Shown: one piece after another, positions 1-5,678 of the stretch
Numbering within the stretch: position 1 is the stretch's first letter
How the letters are laid out: each line of letters opens with the position of its first letter
Assembly (NCBI GenBank): GCA_003228965.1
Contig: QIGP01000221.1
Coordinates: 1 to 5,769 of the forward strand
Reading direction: 5' to 3'
Length of the DNA: 5,769 bases
Source: Gammaproteobacteria bacterium
GTDB taxonomy: Bacteria > Pseudomonadota > Gammaproteobacteria > Steroidobacterales > SZUA-146
Notes under the pieces: model-generated
Told to the model about the DNA's origin: nothing
The model's database searches: none
Seen by the model: the letters and a program-made list of their open reading frames with translations, nothing else
Position numbers and translations under genes: made by a program

Positions 1-61
1 GTCAAGTCTACCCATTACGCATTTTCGAGTTACACGAAACCGGGGACAGAACTATGAAAGA
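1..61. other. Left-edge non-coding segment, possible end of a REP/RAYT-type repeat element
   Basis: No plausible gene is present. Positions 39-50 read AACCGGGGACAG. GGGGACAGA-type motifs often lie at the ends of elements carrying IS200-like REP-associated tyrosine transposases (recalled, not searched). A weak TTTCG/CGAAA inverted repeat flanks AGTTACA near 23-39, with no T-tract that would make it a convincing terminator for the adjacent minus-strand tRNA. The element identity is speculative because the window edge cuts the segment. Confidence 0.2.
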
Positions 62-138
<77 letters not shown>

Positions 139-152
139 TTTTGAGGAGGGCA

Positions 153-182
153 AGTATAACGGGACGGGATCAAAACCACCAA
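153..182 (-). promoter_or_regulatory. Sigma-70 promoter of the tRNA gene
   Basis: On the minus strand, a -35-like TTGGTG (177-182) is followed by an 18-nt spacer and a -10 TATACT (153-158). The -10 ends 14 nt before the tRNA 5' end, leaving room for a very short leader. The stretch just downstream of the -10 (TGCCCTCCTC) is GC-rich, as in stringently controlled stable-RNA promoters of gammaproteobacteria; that mode of control is inferred. The -35 box lies in the 3' arm of the upstream gene's terminator. Confidence 0.6.
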
Positions 183-193
183 GTTTTCGGTGG
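172..193 (-). terminator. Short intrinsic terminator of the DUF2799 lipoprotein gene
   Basis: On the minus strand, CCACCG and TGGTGG (positions 176-193) form a 6-bp stem, including one G-T pair, around the loop AAAACT. The stem is followed at once by TTTTG (171-175). It begins about 21 nt after the TAA of the lipoprotein gene, so it would end that transcript before the tRNA. The stem and T-tract are short, so efficiency may be modest and read-through into the tRNA is possible. Confidence 0.5.
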
Positions 194-214
194 GGTAGTT
201 GAGGCAGGCGCTGG

Positions 215-778
215 TTAGGGAGTGCGCGTATCGACTTTCAGGGTCATGAGGTGGCGGGAGGCCTGGTGTCGTTGCTGCTTGCGTTGCTCAATACGGGCCA
301 GTTTGTCTTGAACCGGTGCTGAGCTTTGGGGTTCCCCGGCAGATTCAAGCTCCCACAGTTGGCTGCGTACGGTCTCAAGCTCTTTGCTGATGGATTCAAG
401 GTCTGAGTTAACGGCGAAAATCTTGTGGCCGGTGAGATAGCCGGTTTGGTATTCATCCCACTTTGGCTGCGCACAACTTTCGGCGGGACCCTTACCCATT
501 TCTCCGGCCCACAGGCCGCGCTTGAAGGTGCAGTATTTCTGAAGGCCGTAGTCGAAACCCATGCGGTAAGCCAGCGGTGCGTCTTCAGTTGAGCAGTCGG
601 TTTTGGCTTTACTGGATTGCTCGTCGCTGCCTTTCATTGCGTGAGAGTATCCGCGTTCGTGCCACGAATTTGAATCGCACAGTGTCGGCGTGTTGGAAGC
701 GCAGCCGGTCAGGGCTAGAAGTGATAGCGCAATATGAAAGCGCGTATTGGTCATAACATTGGGTAGCGCGAACTTCAT
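215..778 (-). CDS. DUF2799-family outer-membrane lipoprotein
   Basis: This 187-residue protein begins with a lipoprotein signal peptide: a charged start, a hydrophobic run (FHIALSLLAL) and the lipobox LTGC with Cys26. The next residues are Ala-Ser, not Asp, which favours Lol-dependent sorting to the outer membrane. Residues 38-121 repeat aromatic-x-x-G units (WHERGY, YRMGFDYG, YQTGYLTG) and carry Cys34, 62, 83 and 102, which could form disulfides in the periplasm. This pattern is typical of DUF2799, whose function is unknown to me. Residues 124-147 and 155-180 are rich in E, L, Q and R and are probably helical or coiled-coil. The start is uncertain: an in-frame ATG at 754 gives a shorter signal (MTNTRFHIA) and neither ATG has a well-spaced ribosome site (GGAG lies about 15 nt before the first). 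The mature protein is the same either way. The gene appears monocistronic with its own terminator. Confidence 0.75.
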   Translation of the reverse strand: MKFALPNVMTNTRFHIALSLLALTGCASNTPTLCDSNSWHERGYSHAMKGSDEQSSKAKTDCSTEDAPLAYRMGFDYGLQKYCTFKRGLWAGEMGKGPAESCAQPKWDEYQTGYLTGHKIFAVNSDLESISKELETVRSQLWELESAGEPQSSAPVQDKLARIEQRKQQRHQASRHLMTLKVDTRTP

Positions 779-1016
779 ATTAAGGCGGTTTCACTCCGTA
801 GGTTTACATCTTTCAACAGAACGTTAACTAGATGTAGATGAACGATGGAAGGAGTGTGCGCGTATTTTTCTTTTAGTTCTTCGAACCCAATCACACTTCG
901 AAAAAGGCAATGGTTACACTATGTTAAGACGCAATCGATGAGAGCGGATTGCGAATATTATGTCTGGAGAATAAGTGAAATAAAGGGCGTAAAGCGTTCG
1001 AGAACTGTGTCGGTTT
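779..1016. other. Intergenic region between the sirtuin and lipoprotein genes
   Basis: These 238 bp separate two minus-strand genes and should hold the end of the sirtuin transcript and the promoter of the lipoprotein. I see no clear intrinsic terminator and no strong -35/-10 pair; the best minus-strand candidate, TTAACG-N15-TAAACC, is weak. Two identical TTCGAA palindromes occur at 880-885 and 897-902. Small reading frames crossing this stretch overlap the sirtuin gene or lack family resemblance and ribosome sites. Confidence 0.4.
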
Positions 1017-1886
1017 TTATAGTTGTTCAAGCGCCTGGGGTAACAAGGTGCCAGCGTCATCAACGAATTTAAGCGTGGCCAAATCGTCCGCGCGAGTGAC
1101 GCCTTTGTTAAGTATGACAAGCGGCAGGCCGCGCTTGTGAAAATCGCGTGCAATTCTGAACCCGGAAAAAACAATGAGCGACGAACCAATGACCAGCAGG
1201 CGCCGCGCTTTTTGCTGAGCTGCAAGCGTTGCTTGAATGGTGCTCCCCGGAATAGTTTCTCCGAAAAATATGACGTCGGGTTTTAAGCGGCCCCCACACT
1301 TGTCACACCACGGAGGATGAAACCCTGCGTAGGCATCGTCTTCGAGTTCAACGTCTCCATCGGGTTTTCGCTTAGCCAGGTTGTACTCGCGTCGGGCTTC
1401 GTGCGCTTTGAGCCAGCTAGCATTCTGCTCTGTAATATCGGCCTGCAGTTCGTCGCGTTCGTGGGTTTCACCACAGGACTGGCAGGACACCGTGCCCAAC
1501 TGACCGTGTAGATTAATCACGTTGCTGGAACCTGCCCGATCGTGCAGGCGGTCGACGTTCTGTGTGACGAGCGACTCCAGACGGTTACTTCGCTCGAGTG
1601 TCACCAATGCGTCGTGTGCTGAGTTTGGATGCGCAGTGCCCATGGTGCGCCAGCCTACAGAGCTGCGTGCCCAGTAACGACGGTAGACAAAATCGCTGTC
1701 CATAAACTCGCGGTACTGCACCGGTTTGGCATGTTTCCAGTTGCCTTTGTCGTCGCGGTATTCGGGAATACCGGAAGCGGTGCTAATTCCGGCACCGGTC
1801 AGTACGAGCAGGGGTTCCGGGTGTGCGAGAAATTCGGCCAGTTCTGTGGCTCTTTGCACAATAGCTCGTTGTTCGACGTTCGACAT
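1017..1886 (-). CDS. SIRT4-like class II sirtuin (NAD-dependent protein deacylase / ADP-ribosyltransferase family)
   Basis: This complete 289-residue Sir2 protein should use NAD to remove acyl groups from lysines, yielding nicotinamide and O-acyl-ADP-ribose. Motifs in order are the NAD-binding loop GAGIST-x-SGIPEYR (31-44), TQNVDRLH (108-115), catalytic His127 in NLHG, zinc pairs Cys135/Cys138 and Cys194/Cys197, PDVIFFGE (203-210), GSSL (234-237) and a late ILNKG (258-262). RRYWARSSVGW (69-79), PDGDVEL (175-181) and TRADDLATLK (264-273) closely match human SIRT4 as I recall it, placing the protein in class II and away from CobB/SIRT5. The zinc pairs are separated by a 55-residue insert typical of the SIRT4 type. 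Substrate choice cannot be read from sequence: SIRT4 relatives have reported ADP-ribosyl transfer, lipoamidase and branched-acyl deacylase activities. No clear Shine-Dalgarno precedes ATG 1886 (upstream GAATTTTTAAAC). No secretion signal or membrane segment is visible, so it is cytoplasmic. Confidence 0.93.
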   Translation of the reverse strand: MSNVEQRAIVQRATELAEFLAHPEPLLVLTGAGISTASGIPEYRDDKGNWKHAKPVQYREFMDSDFVYRRYWARSSVGWRTMGTAHPNSAHDALVTLERSNRLESLVTQNVDRLHDRAGSSNVINLHGQLGTVSCQSCGETHERDELQADITEQNASWLKAHEARREYNLAKRKPDGDVELEDDAYAGFHPPWCDKCGGRLKPDVIFFGETIPGSTIQATLAAQQKARRLLVIGSSLIVFSGFRIARDFHKRGLPLVILNKGVTRADDLATLKFVDDAGTLLPQALEQL

Positions 1887-1939
1887 GTTTAAAAATTCAG
1901 CGTCAACAGATCAGAGTCTAGTGTAACTGCTTAGATGGA

Positions 1940-1950
1940 TCACAATGTGA
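1940..1950. promoter_or_regulatory. 11-bp palindrome TCACAATGTGA, possible operator
   Basis: TCACA and TGTGA form perfect arms around one central base in the divergent region between the sirtuin and malic enzyme genes, 11 bp upstream of the malic enzyme -35 box. A dimeric regulator bound here could affect both genes. The half-sites resemble those of CRP, but in the opposite order and without the 6-bp spacer, so it is not a CRP/FNR site. No cognate regulator is encoded in the window. Confidence 0.25.
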
Positions 1951-1961
1951 AGTTTCTTTCT

Positions 1962-1990
1962 TTGACCCTGAGCGTTAAGCCTCGTACAGT
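1962..1990 (+). promoter_or_regulatory. Sigma-70 promoter of the malic enzyme / HAD phosphatase unit
   Basis: TTGACC (1962-1967) matches the -35 consensus at five of six positions, the spacer is exactly 17 bp, and TACAGT (1985-1990) is a fair -10. Transcription would start near 1997, giving a leader of about 30 nt before ATG 2029. It is the best-matching promoter in this divergent region and points toward the malic enzyme gene. Confidence 0.6.
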
Positions 1991-2018
1991 CGCAGTCACT
2001 AAGAATACAACTCGTCAC

Positions 2019-2031
2019 AGGTATGGTTATG
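2019..2031 (+). promoter_or_regulatory. Ribosome binding site that decides the malic enzyme start
   Basis: AGG at 2019-2021 lies 7 nt before ATG 2029, a normal distance, but only 1 nt before the earlier in-frame ATG 2023. Initiation at 2029 (protein MSKTVKFSS) is therefore preferred and removes two residues from the longest reading frame. Confidence 0.55.
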
Positions 2032-3698
2032 AGTAAAACGGTCAAATTTTCTTCCAATTGGGAACCTATCGAGGTTGCCAAACGTGGTTACGAAGTTATC
2101 CGCGATCCGCTTCTGAACAAAGGTACGGCCTTTAGTGCTGAAGAGCGTCGTTCACTCGGTCTTGAGGGTCTGTTGCCCCATGAAATTCACGTGCAAGACA
2201 CGCAACGAGAGCGCATATACCGCCGCCTTTCAAAACTGCCTAGTGACTTGGCTAAATACGAAGCTGTTAACGCGTTGCAGGACCGTAACGAACATCTGTT
2301 CTACACTGTGTTGTGCGAACACCTTGAAGAGTTGTTACCCATTATTTACACTCCCACGGTAGGGCAGGCGACCAAGCAATACAGCCACGTCTTTCGACGT
2401 GCTCGCGGTTTATGGGTAACCCCCGAGCATCGCGGCCGCGTTAAAGAGGTGTTGTGTAACGCTGCGCGAGGGCGCGACGTCAAGCTCATGGTAGTGACCG
2501 ACAACGAATCCATTCTCGGCATTGGCGACAAGGGAGCTGGCGGCATGGCCATTTCGGTTGGCAAGCTGTCGCTGTACTGCGCCGCGGCTGGTATTCATCC
2601 GTCGAATACGTTGCCGGTCAGTCTCGATGTAGGCACTGAAAATTCTCTCTTGCTTGACGACCCACTTTACTTAGGCTGGCGACAACGGCGTTTGCGCGGT
2701 GAAGCCTACGACGAACTCGTTGAAGAGTTTGTTGAAGCGGTGTGCGAGACTTTTCCATACGTCATGCTGCAGTGGGAAGACTTTCGCAAAGACAACGCAC
2801 TGGCTATTCTGACGACATTCAAGGTACAGGTGCGGTAGCGCTTGCAGGCATTCAGTCGGCTCTGCGTGTGAGTGGTCAAAAGCTTGCTGACCAACGCGTC
2901 GTCATTCTGGGGGCGGGAGCGGCAGGTCTTGGTATTGCCCGGCAAATTAAAAACGGTCTGGCCAAAGCGGGCGTAGATGAAGCTGGCCAAATGGCAGGCG
3001 TTGCGGTGCTCGACAGCCGTGGACTGTTGGTGAGCGACGCGCCACTTCGAGACGCCTACAAACAGGAAATGGCCTGGAGTGAGGACGTGGCCGCACGATT
3101 TAACCTAACCAATTCTCTCGATCGTGATTTATTGTCGGTAGTCGAACGTTATCGTCCAACGGTACTAATTGGCTCGTCAGGGCAGGCCGGTGCTTTTACT
3201 CAGCAGGTCATTGAGAGCATGAGCGAGTACACTGAAAGACCCATAATTTTACCTTTCTCTAATCCGAACGACTTGTCGGAAGCGAGGCCGCGCGATATCT
3301 ACGACTGGACCCACGGTAAGGCGCTTGTTGCCACAGGCAGCCCGTTCGCCGACGTTACCTTTAACAACAAAACCTACAAGGTGGGGCAGGGCAACAACGC
3401 CTTTATTTTTCCAGGCGTGGGACTAGGCGCACTGCTGTCCAAGGCAACTTCTATTACCAACGAAATGATTTCTGCAGCTGCCGAGGCGTTAGCCCAAGCG
3501 CTTACCGCGGCCGAACTGCAGCAAGGGCTTCTCTTTCCCCGCATTGAACGCTTACGCGAGGTAAGTCACCAGGTGGCGTGCGCGGTCATTCGTCAGGCGG
3601 TTGAGCAGGGCGTTGGCACGTTGCCTGAGGGTAAACTGGAAGCGAGCGTCGAAAAGTCGATGTGGCGTCCGCAGTACCGAGACTACGTGGCGGTTTAA
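2029..3698 (+). pseudogene. maeA: NAD-type malic enzyme (MaeA/SfcA family), interrupted by an internal frame-changing deletion
   Basis: The intact family decarboxylates malate to pyruvate, making NADH and CO2, in the cytoplasm. The 5' frame gives residues 1-261 with catalytic YTPTVG (Tyr107), ARGLWVT, VVTDNESILGIGD, GKLSLY (Lys179), LDVGT and metal ligands Glu250-Asp251 in QWEDF. The 3' frame resumes with the metal-ligand motif DDIQGTGAVALAG, then the NAD fold GAGAAG, an acidic strand end (VLDSRGLL), GSSGQAG, PFSNP, ATGSPF, NNAFIFPG and the family ending WRPQYRDY. The frame change is at 2810/2811 (ATTCT|GACGAC). E. coli MaeA, as I recall it, has 11 residues between NAMPLL and DDIQGT, and here none remain, implying loss of about 34 bp. 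Restoring them gives about 567 residues, close to the 565 of MaeA. As read, translation of the 5' frame stops at TAG 2836-2838, yielding 270 residues without the nucleotide-binding domain. No other lesion is visible, so the damage is recent or an assembly error. Confidence 0.88.
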
Positions 3699-3699
3699 C

Positions 3700-4422
3700 G
3701 TGGCGACACATACGCCAAAACCCGTCGACCTCAGCCACATCAAAGCACTGAGCTTCGATCTCGACGACACGTTGTGGGCGGTCATGCCTGTCATTCAAGC
3801 GGCTGAAACCGCGTCGCGCGAATGGTTGCTCGAACACTACCCCGACACGCACAATTTTTTTACCGACAGCAGCGTGTTGAATTTACGTGCGAAAGTTTTT
3901 GACGAGTTTCCTGACAGCAGTCACGATTTGAGTTTCTTGCGCAGAGAGTACCTTGGCCGTCTACTGGAAAGCTCCGGATACAATCGTGACGGCGTCGAGG
4001 GCGCATTCGAAGCGTTCACCTATGCACGCAACACTATTGACCTGTTCGACGACGTTGAGCCGTTTTTTAAAAAAGTCGCGCCTAACTACACGTGTCTTGC
4101 ACTAACGAACGGCAACGCGTGCGTAAAACGCACGCCGCTCCACAGCTCGTTCGAAACCTATTTGACCGCCATCTCGGTGGGTGCAGCCAAACCTGCGCCC
4201 CACATGTTTGAAGCAGGGCTTAACGCACACGAGCTTGAGCCTCACGAAATGCTGCACATTGGTGACGATCTGATTACCGACGTAAAAGGTGCCGCGCTAC
4301 TGGGGATACCGACTGTCTGGGTTAACCGTTTTGGCCGCTCGTGGACCAGTGACCATCACGCACCGAACTATGTAGTGAACTCTCTAGTGCAGCTTCAACA
4401 CATTCTGACTCCCGGTGGCTAG
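3700..4422 (+). CDS. HAD-IA family hydrolase, YigB-like (probable small-molecule phosphatase)
   Basis: From GTG 3700 this encodes 240 residues, close to E. coli YigB (238), an FMN phosphatase as I recall. The HAD motifs are complete: motif I FDLDDTLW with nucleophile Asp20 and acid/base Asp22; motif II LTNGN with Thr136; motif III Lys164 in GAAKPAP; motif IV HIGDDLITDVKGA with Asp189 and Asp190, which bind magnesium. Residues of about 28-110, between motifs I and II, form the helical cap that sets specificity. The openings ALSFDLDDTLW and PVI-x-x-AE also fit YigB. FMN as substrate is an inference; other phosphates are possible in this promiscuous family. GTG is chosen because it lies one base after the malic enzyme TAA, with a weak GGCGG 6 nt upstream, and the next ATG (after DDTLW) would lose motif I. 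It is probably co-transcribed and translationally coupled with the malic enzyme gene. Confidence 0.85.
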   Translation: MATHTPKPVDLSHIKALSFDLDDTLWAVMPVIQAAETASREWLLEHYPDTHNFFTDSSVLNLRAKVFDEFPDSSHDLSFLRREYLGRLLESSGYNRDGVEGAFEAFTYARNTIDLFDDVEPFFKKVAPNYTCLALTNGNACVKRTPLHSSFETYLTAISVGAAKPAPHMFEAGLNAHELEPHEMLHIGDDLITDVKGAALLGIPTVWVNRFGRSWTSDHHAPNYVVNSLVQLQHILTPGG

Positions 4423-4440
4423 CGCGTTGCAAGCGCGCTA
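4420..4440. terminator. Inverted repeat between convergent genes, possible bidirectional terminator
   Basis: TAGCGCG (4420-4426) and CGCGCTA (4434-4440) form a perfect 7-bp, mostly G-C stem around TTGCAAG. The left arm begins with the TAG stop of the HAD gene, and the right arm ends with the TAG stop of the DUF2235 gene on the other strand. Neither side is followed by a T-tract, so it is not a classic intrinsic terminator. It may slow convergent polymerases or protect 3' ends. Confidence 0.4.
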
Positions 4441-5442
4441 ATCAACTACGTTGTAGGGTTCAAGCGTTTGCCTGCTGCTCAGGTGCTTTTTTAGCGCCAC
4501 GGGGTCGTAGCCGCTGTCCGCGCTAATTTTTTCAAGAACGCTCGAATGAACTTTGGTGCCGCTGAGCGTGAGACGCTCTTCAACGCCAAGCTCTTTACCA
4601 AACAGTTTGTAAGCTGAGCTGTGAATAGCTTGAGTGGGGTCGGGGTTTAGCACGTGGCCGTGGTCAGGTTTTTCCCGCCATCCGTTTGAGCTTGCCTGTT
4701 CGCACATCCACTTTAACGCAATGTCCGACAGGTGACGTTCGGGGTAGCCTCCACCTACATCGGAATGCACGCCACTAAACCACACTTGTTGAATACGGTC
4801 TGCGTTATCCGGCGTTTCATGCCACAGCGTAGGCTCAAACGATGCGCGTTTTTCGTCAATGGATACCGCGTGACAGGCGAAAACTACTTCGGGGCTCAGG
4901 CGAGTATCGTGAAAGCCAAAGACCTTGTTGGAACCGTCCCTCAAGAAGGACACCGGTATACCCAGTGCGCCCACGGTGTCCCAAACGCCGAGAAAGCGAA
5001 CGGGGCAGTGACGGCCTAGCGCTTTGTGTGCGGTTAGTTTGTCAGTGTTTCGACTCTTGTAGCTGTCGTATAGTCTTTCGATTTCTACAGCAGAGCTGTT
5101 TCCAGGGTTGGGAAGCCCTGCGTTAAACAGAAGCCCCGCCAGTGAGCGAGCGGTAAACGCTCCGCGACTAAAACCAAATATGTAAACGGCGTCGCCGATG
5201 TCGTAGTGTTCGGCAAGGTAGGCGTACGCCTCACGAATATTGTTAGACAACCCCGAGCCGTGCACGCCGCCGAGCTTTTTGTCGTACCAACCATCAGTGC
5301 CTACGCCTTTATCGTAATACGCGAGTTGACCGGCGGGGTCGTGTTCACTCATTTCGTGAAGTAAGGCCACGTTGGACAGCTTGTCTTCGTCGTCTTTGTC
5401 GTTCCATGTTCCATCAAGGCAAATGACAATGTTCTTGCTCAT
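4438..5442 (-). CDS. DUF2235 serine hydrolase (alpha/beta-hydrolase, Tle1-related)
   Basis: This 334-residue protein opens with the family signature IVICLDGTWND (5-15). It contains the nucleophile elbow GFSRGAFTAR (90-99, Ser92), VWDTVGALG (153-161, probable catalytic Asp155) and FSGVHSDVGGGY (222-233, probable catalytic His226). These are the three hallmark blocks of DUF2235, which includes the type VI secretion phospholipase effectors Tle1. At 334 residues it is a compact stand-alone form, and no VgrG, Hcp, PAAR, adaptor or immunity gene is adjacent, so a secreted-effector role is unsupported. No signal peptide or membrane segment is visible, and the protein is probably cytoplasmic. The substrate is unknown, with an ester or phospholipid likely from the family. 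ATG 5442 is chosen because AGGAG (5449-5453) lies 6 nt upstream; an in-frame ATG at 5502 would add 20 residues outside the family start. The gene is convergent with the HAD gene and appears monocistronic. Confidence 0.85.
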   Translation of the reverse strand: MSKNIVICLDGTWNDKDDEDKLSNVALLHEMSEHDPAGQLAYYDKGVGTDGWYDKKLGGVHGSGLSNNIREAYAYLAEHYDIGDAVYIFGFSRGAFTARSLAGLLFNAGLPNPGNSSAVEIERLYDSYKSRNTDKLTAHKALGRHCPVRFLGVWDTVGALGIPVSFLRDGSNKVFGFHDTRLSPEVVFACHAVSIDEKRASFEPTLWHETPDNADRIQQVWFSGVHSDVGGGYPERHLSDIALKWMCEQASSNGWREKPDHGHVLNPDPTQAIHSSAYKLFGKELGVEERLTLSGTKVHSSVLEKISADSGYDPVALKKHLSSRQTLEPYNVVD

Positions 5443-5582
5443 GAGTAACTCCTGTTGCACGCGGTGGAAGGTATCAAGATACGTCCAGCGTACCACTCTC
5501 ACTACTGTGCCAAAAGCTTGGTTGTTTAATGACGGTATTGAGGCGTTTGCCTAGGCGAGAGTCTGACCATTATTTAGGCGAT
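5443..5582. other. Upstream region of the DUF2235 gene
   Basis: This stretch holds the strong AGGAG ribosome site (5449-5453, minus strand) of the DUF2235 gene and presumably its promoter. I see only a weak candidate, TTGGCA followed after 15 nt by TACGCT on the minus strand. No other gene is supported here; a short plus-strand frame running into this region from inside the DUF2235 gene has no family resemblance. Confidence 0.4.
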
Positions 5583-5678
5583 GTTATTGCGAGCGCGAAC
5601 ACTCCGTCATTGCGAGCCCTAAAGAGTTACGTCATTGAGCCCTAAAGAGTTACGTCATTGCGAGCACTAGAGAGCTAT
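5583..5678 (+). repeat. Tandem array of four degenerate GTCATTGCGAGC repeats (23-25 bp)
   Basis: Four head-to-tail units run without spacers: 5583-5605 (23 bp, most diverged), 5606-5630 (25 bp), 5631-5653 (23 bp, identical to the previous unit except that one CG/GC dinucleotide is lost from ATTGCGAG) and 5654-5678 (25 bp). The consensus is GTCATTGCGAGC followed by CCTAAAGAGTTAC. The same first 12 bases start the larger palindromic element that follows directly, so the array looks like repeated copies of that element's terminus. Confidence 0.85.

Noticed and set aside
880..902. Paired TTCGAA palindromes as a terminator or operator
   Set aside because: The stem is only 6 bp, with an 11-nt loop and no following T-tract in the proper place. 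The palindromes lie too far from both genes to assign a role.
845..1072. Plus-strand frame of 75 codons in the gap beside the sirtuin gene
   Set aside because: It overlaps the sirtuin 3' end and shows no recognisable motif or convincing domain. Its start has GAAGG-like bases only by chance inside the codon run, and the composition is unlike the neighbouring proteins.
914..1225. Minus-strand frame of 103 codons across the sirtuin 3' end
   Set aside because: Two thirds of it is an alternative frame of the sirtuin gene, whose own frame is strongly family-like.
1940..1950. CRP or FNR binding site
   Set aside because: The half-sites are in the reverse order (TCACA then TGTGA) and lack the 6-bp spacer of a CRP site; no FNR-type TTGAT-N4-ATCAA is present.
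2780..2838. Programmed -1 frameshifting as a way to express an intact malic enzyme
   Set aside because: No slippery heptamer in the right phase was seen in the overlap, and a shift would still leave the protein about 11 residues short at the active site.
3601..3699. Longer HAD protein starting at TTG 3601
   Set aside because: It would overlap the malic enzyme 3' end, which clearly matches that family to its last residues. GTG 3700 gives a protein of YigB length.
5443..5502. Upstream in-frame ATG at 5502 for the DUF2235 gene
   Set aside because: ATG 5442 has a well-placed AGGAG and gives the standard family N-terminus; the extra 20 residues show no signal peptide or family match.
5372..5554. 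Plus-strand 60-codon frame over the DUF2235 start
   Set aside because: It is mostly an antisense frame of the DUF2235 gene, with no ribosome site or family resemblance.
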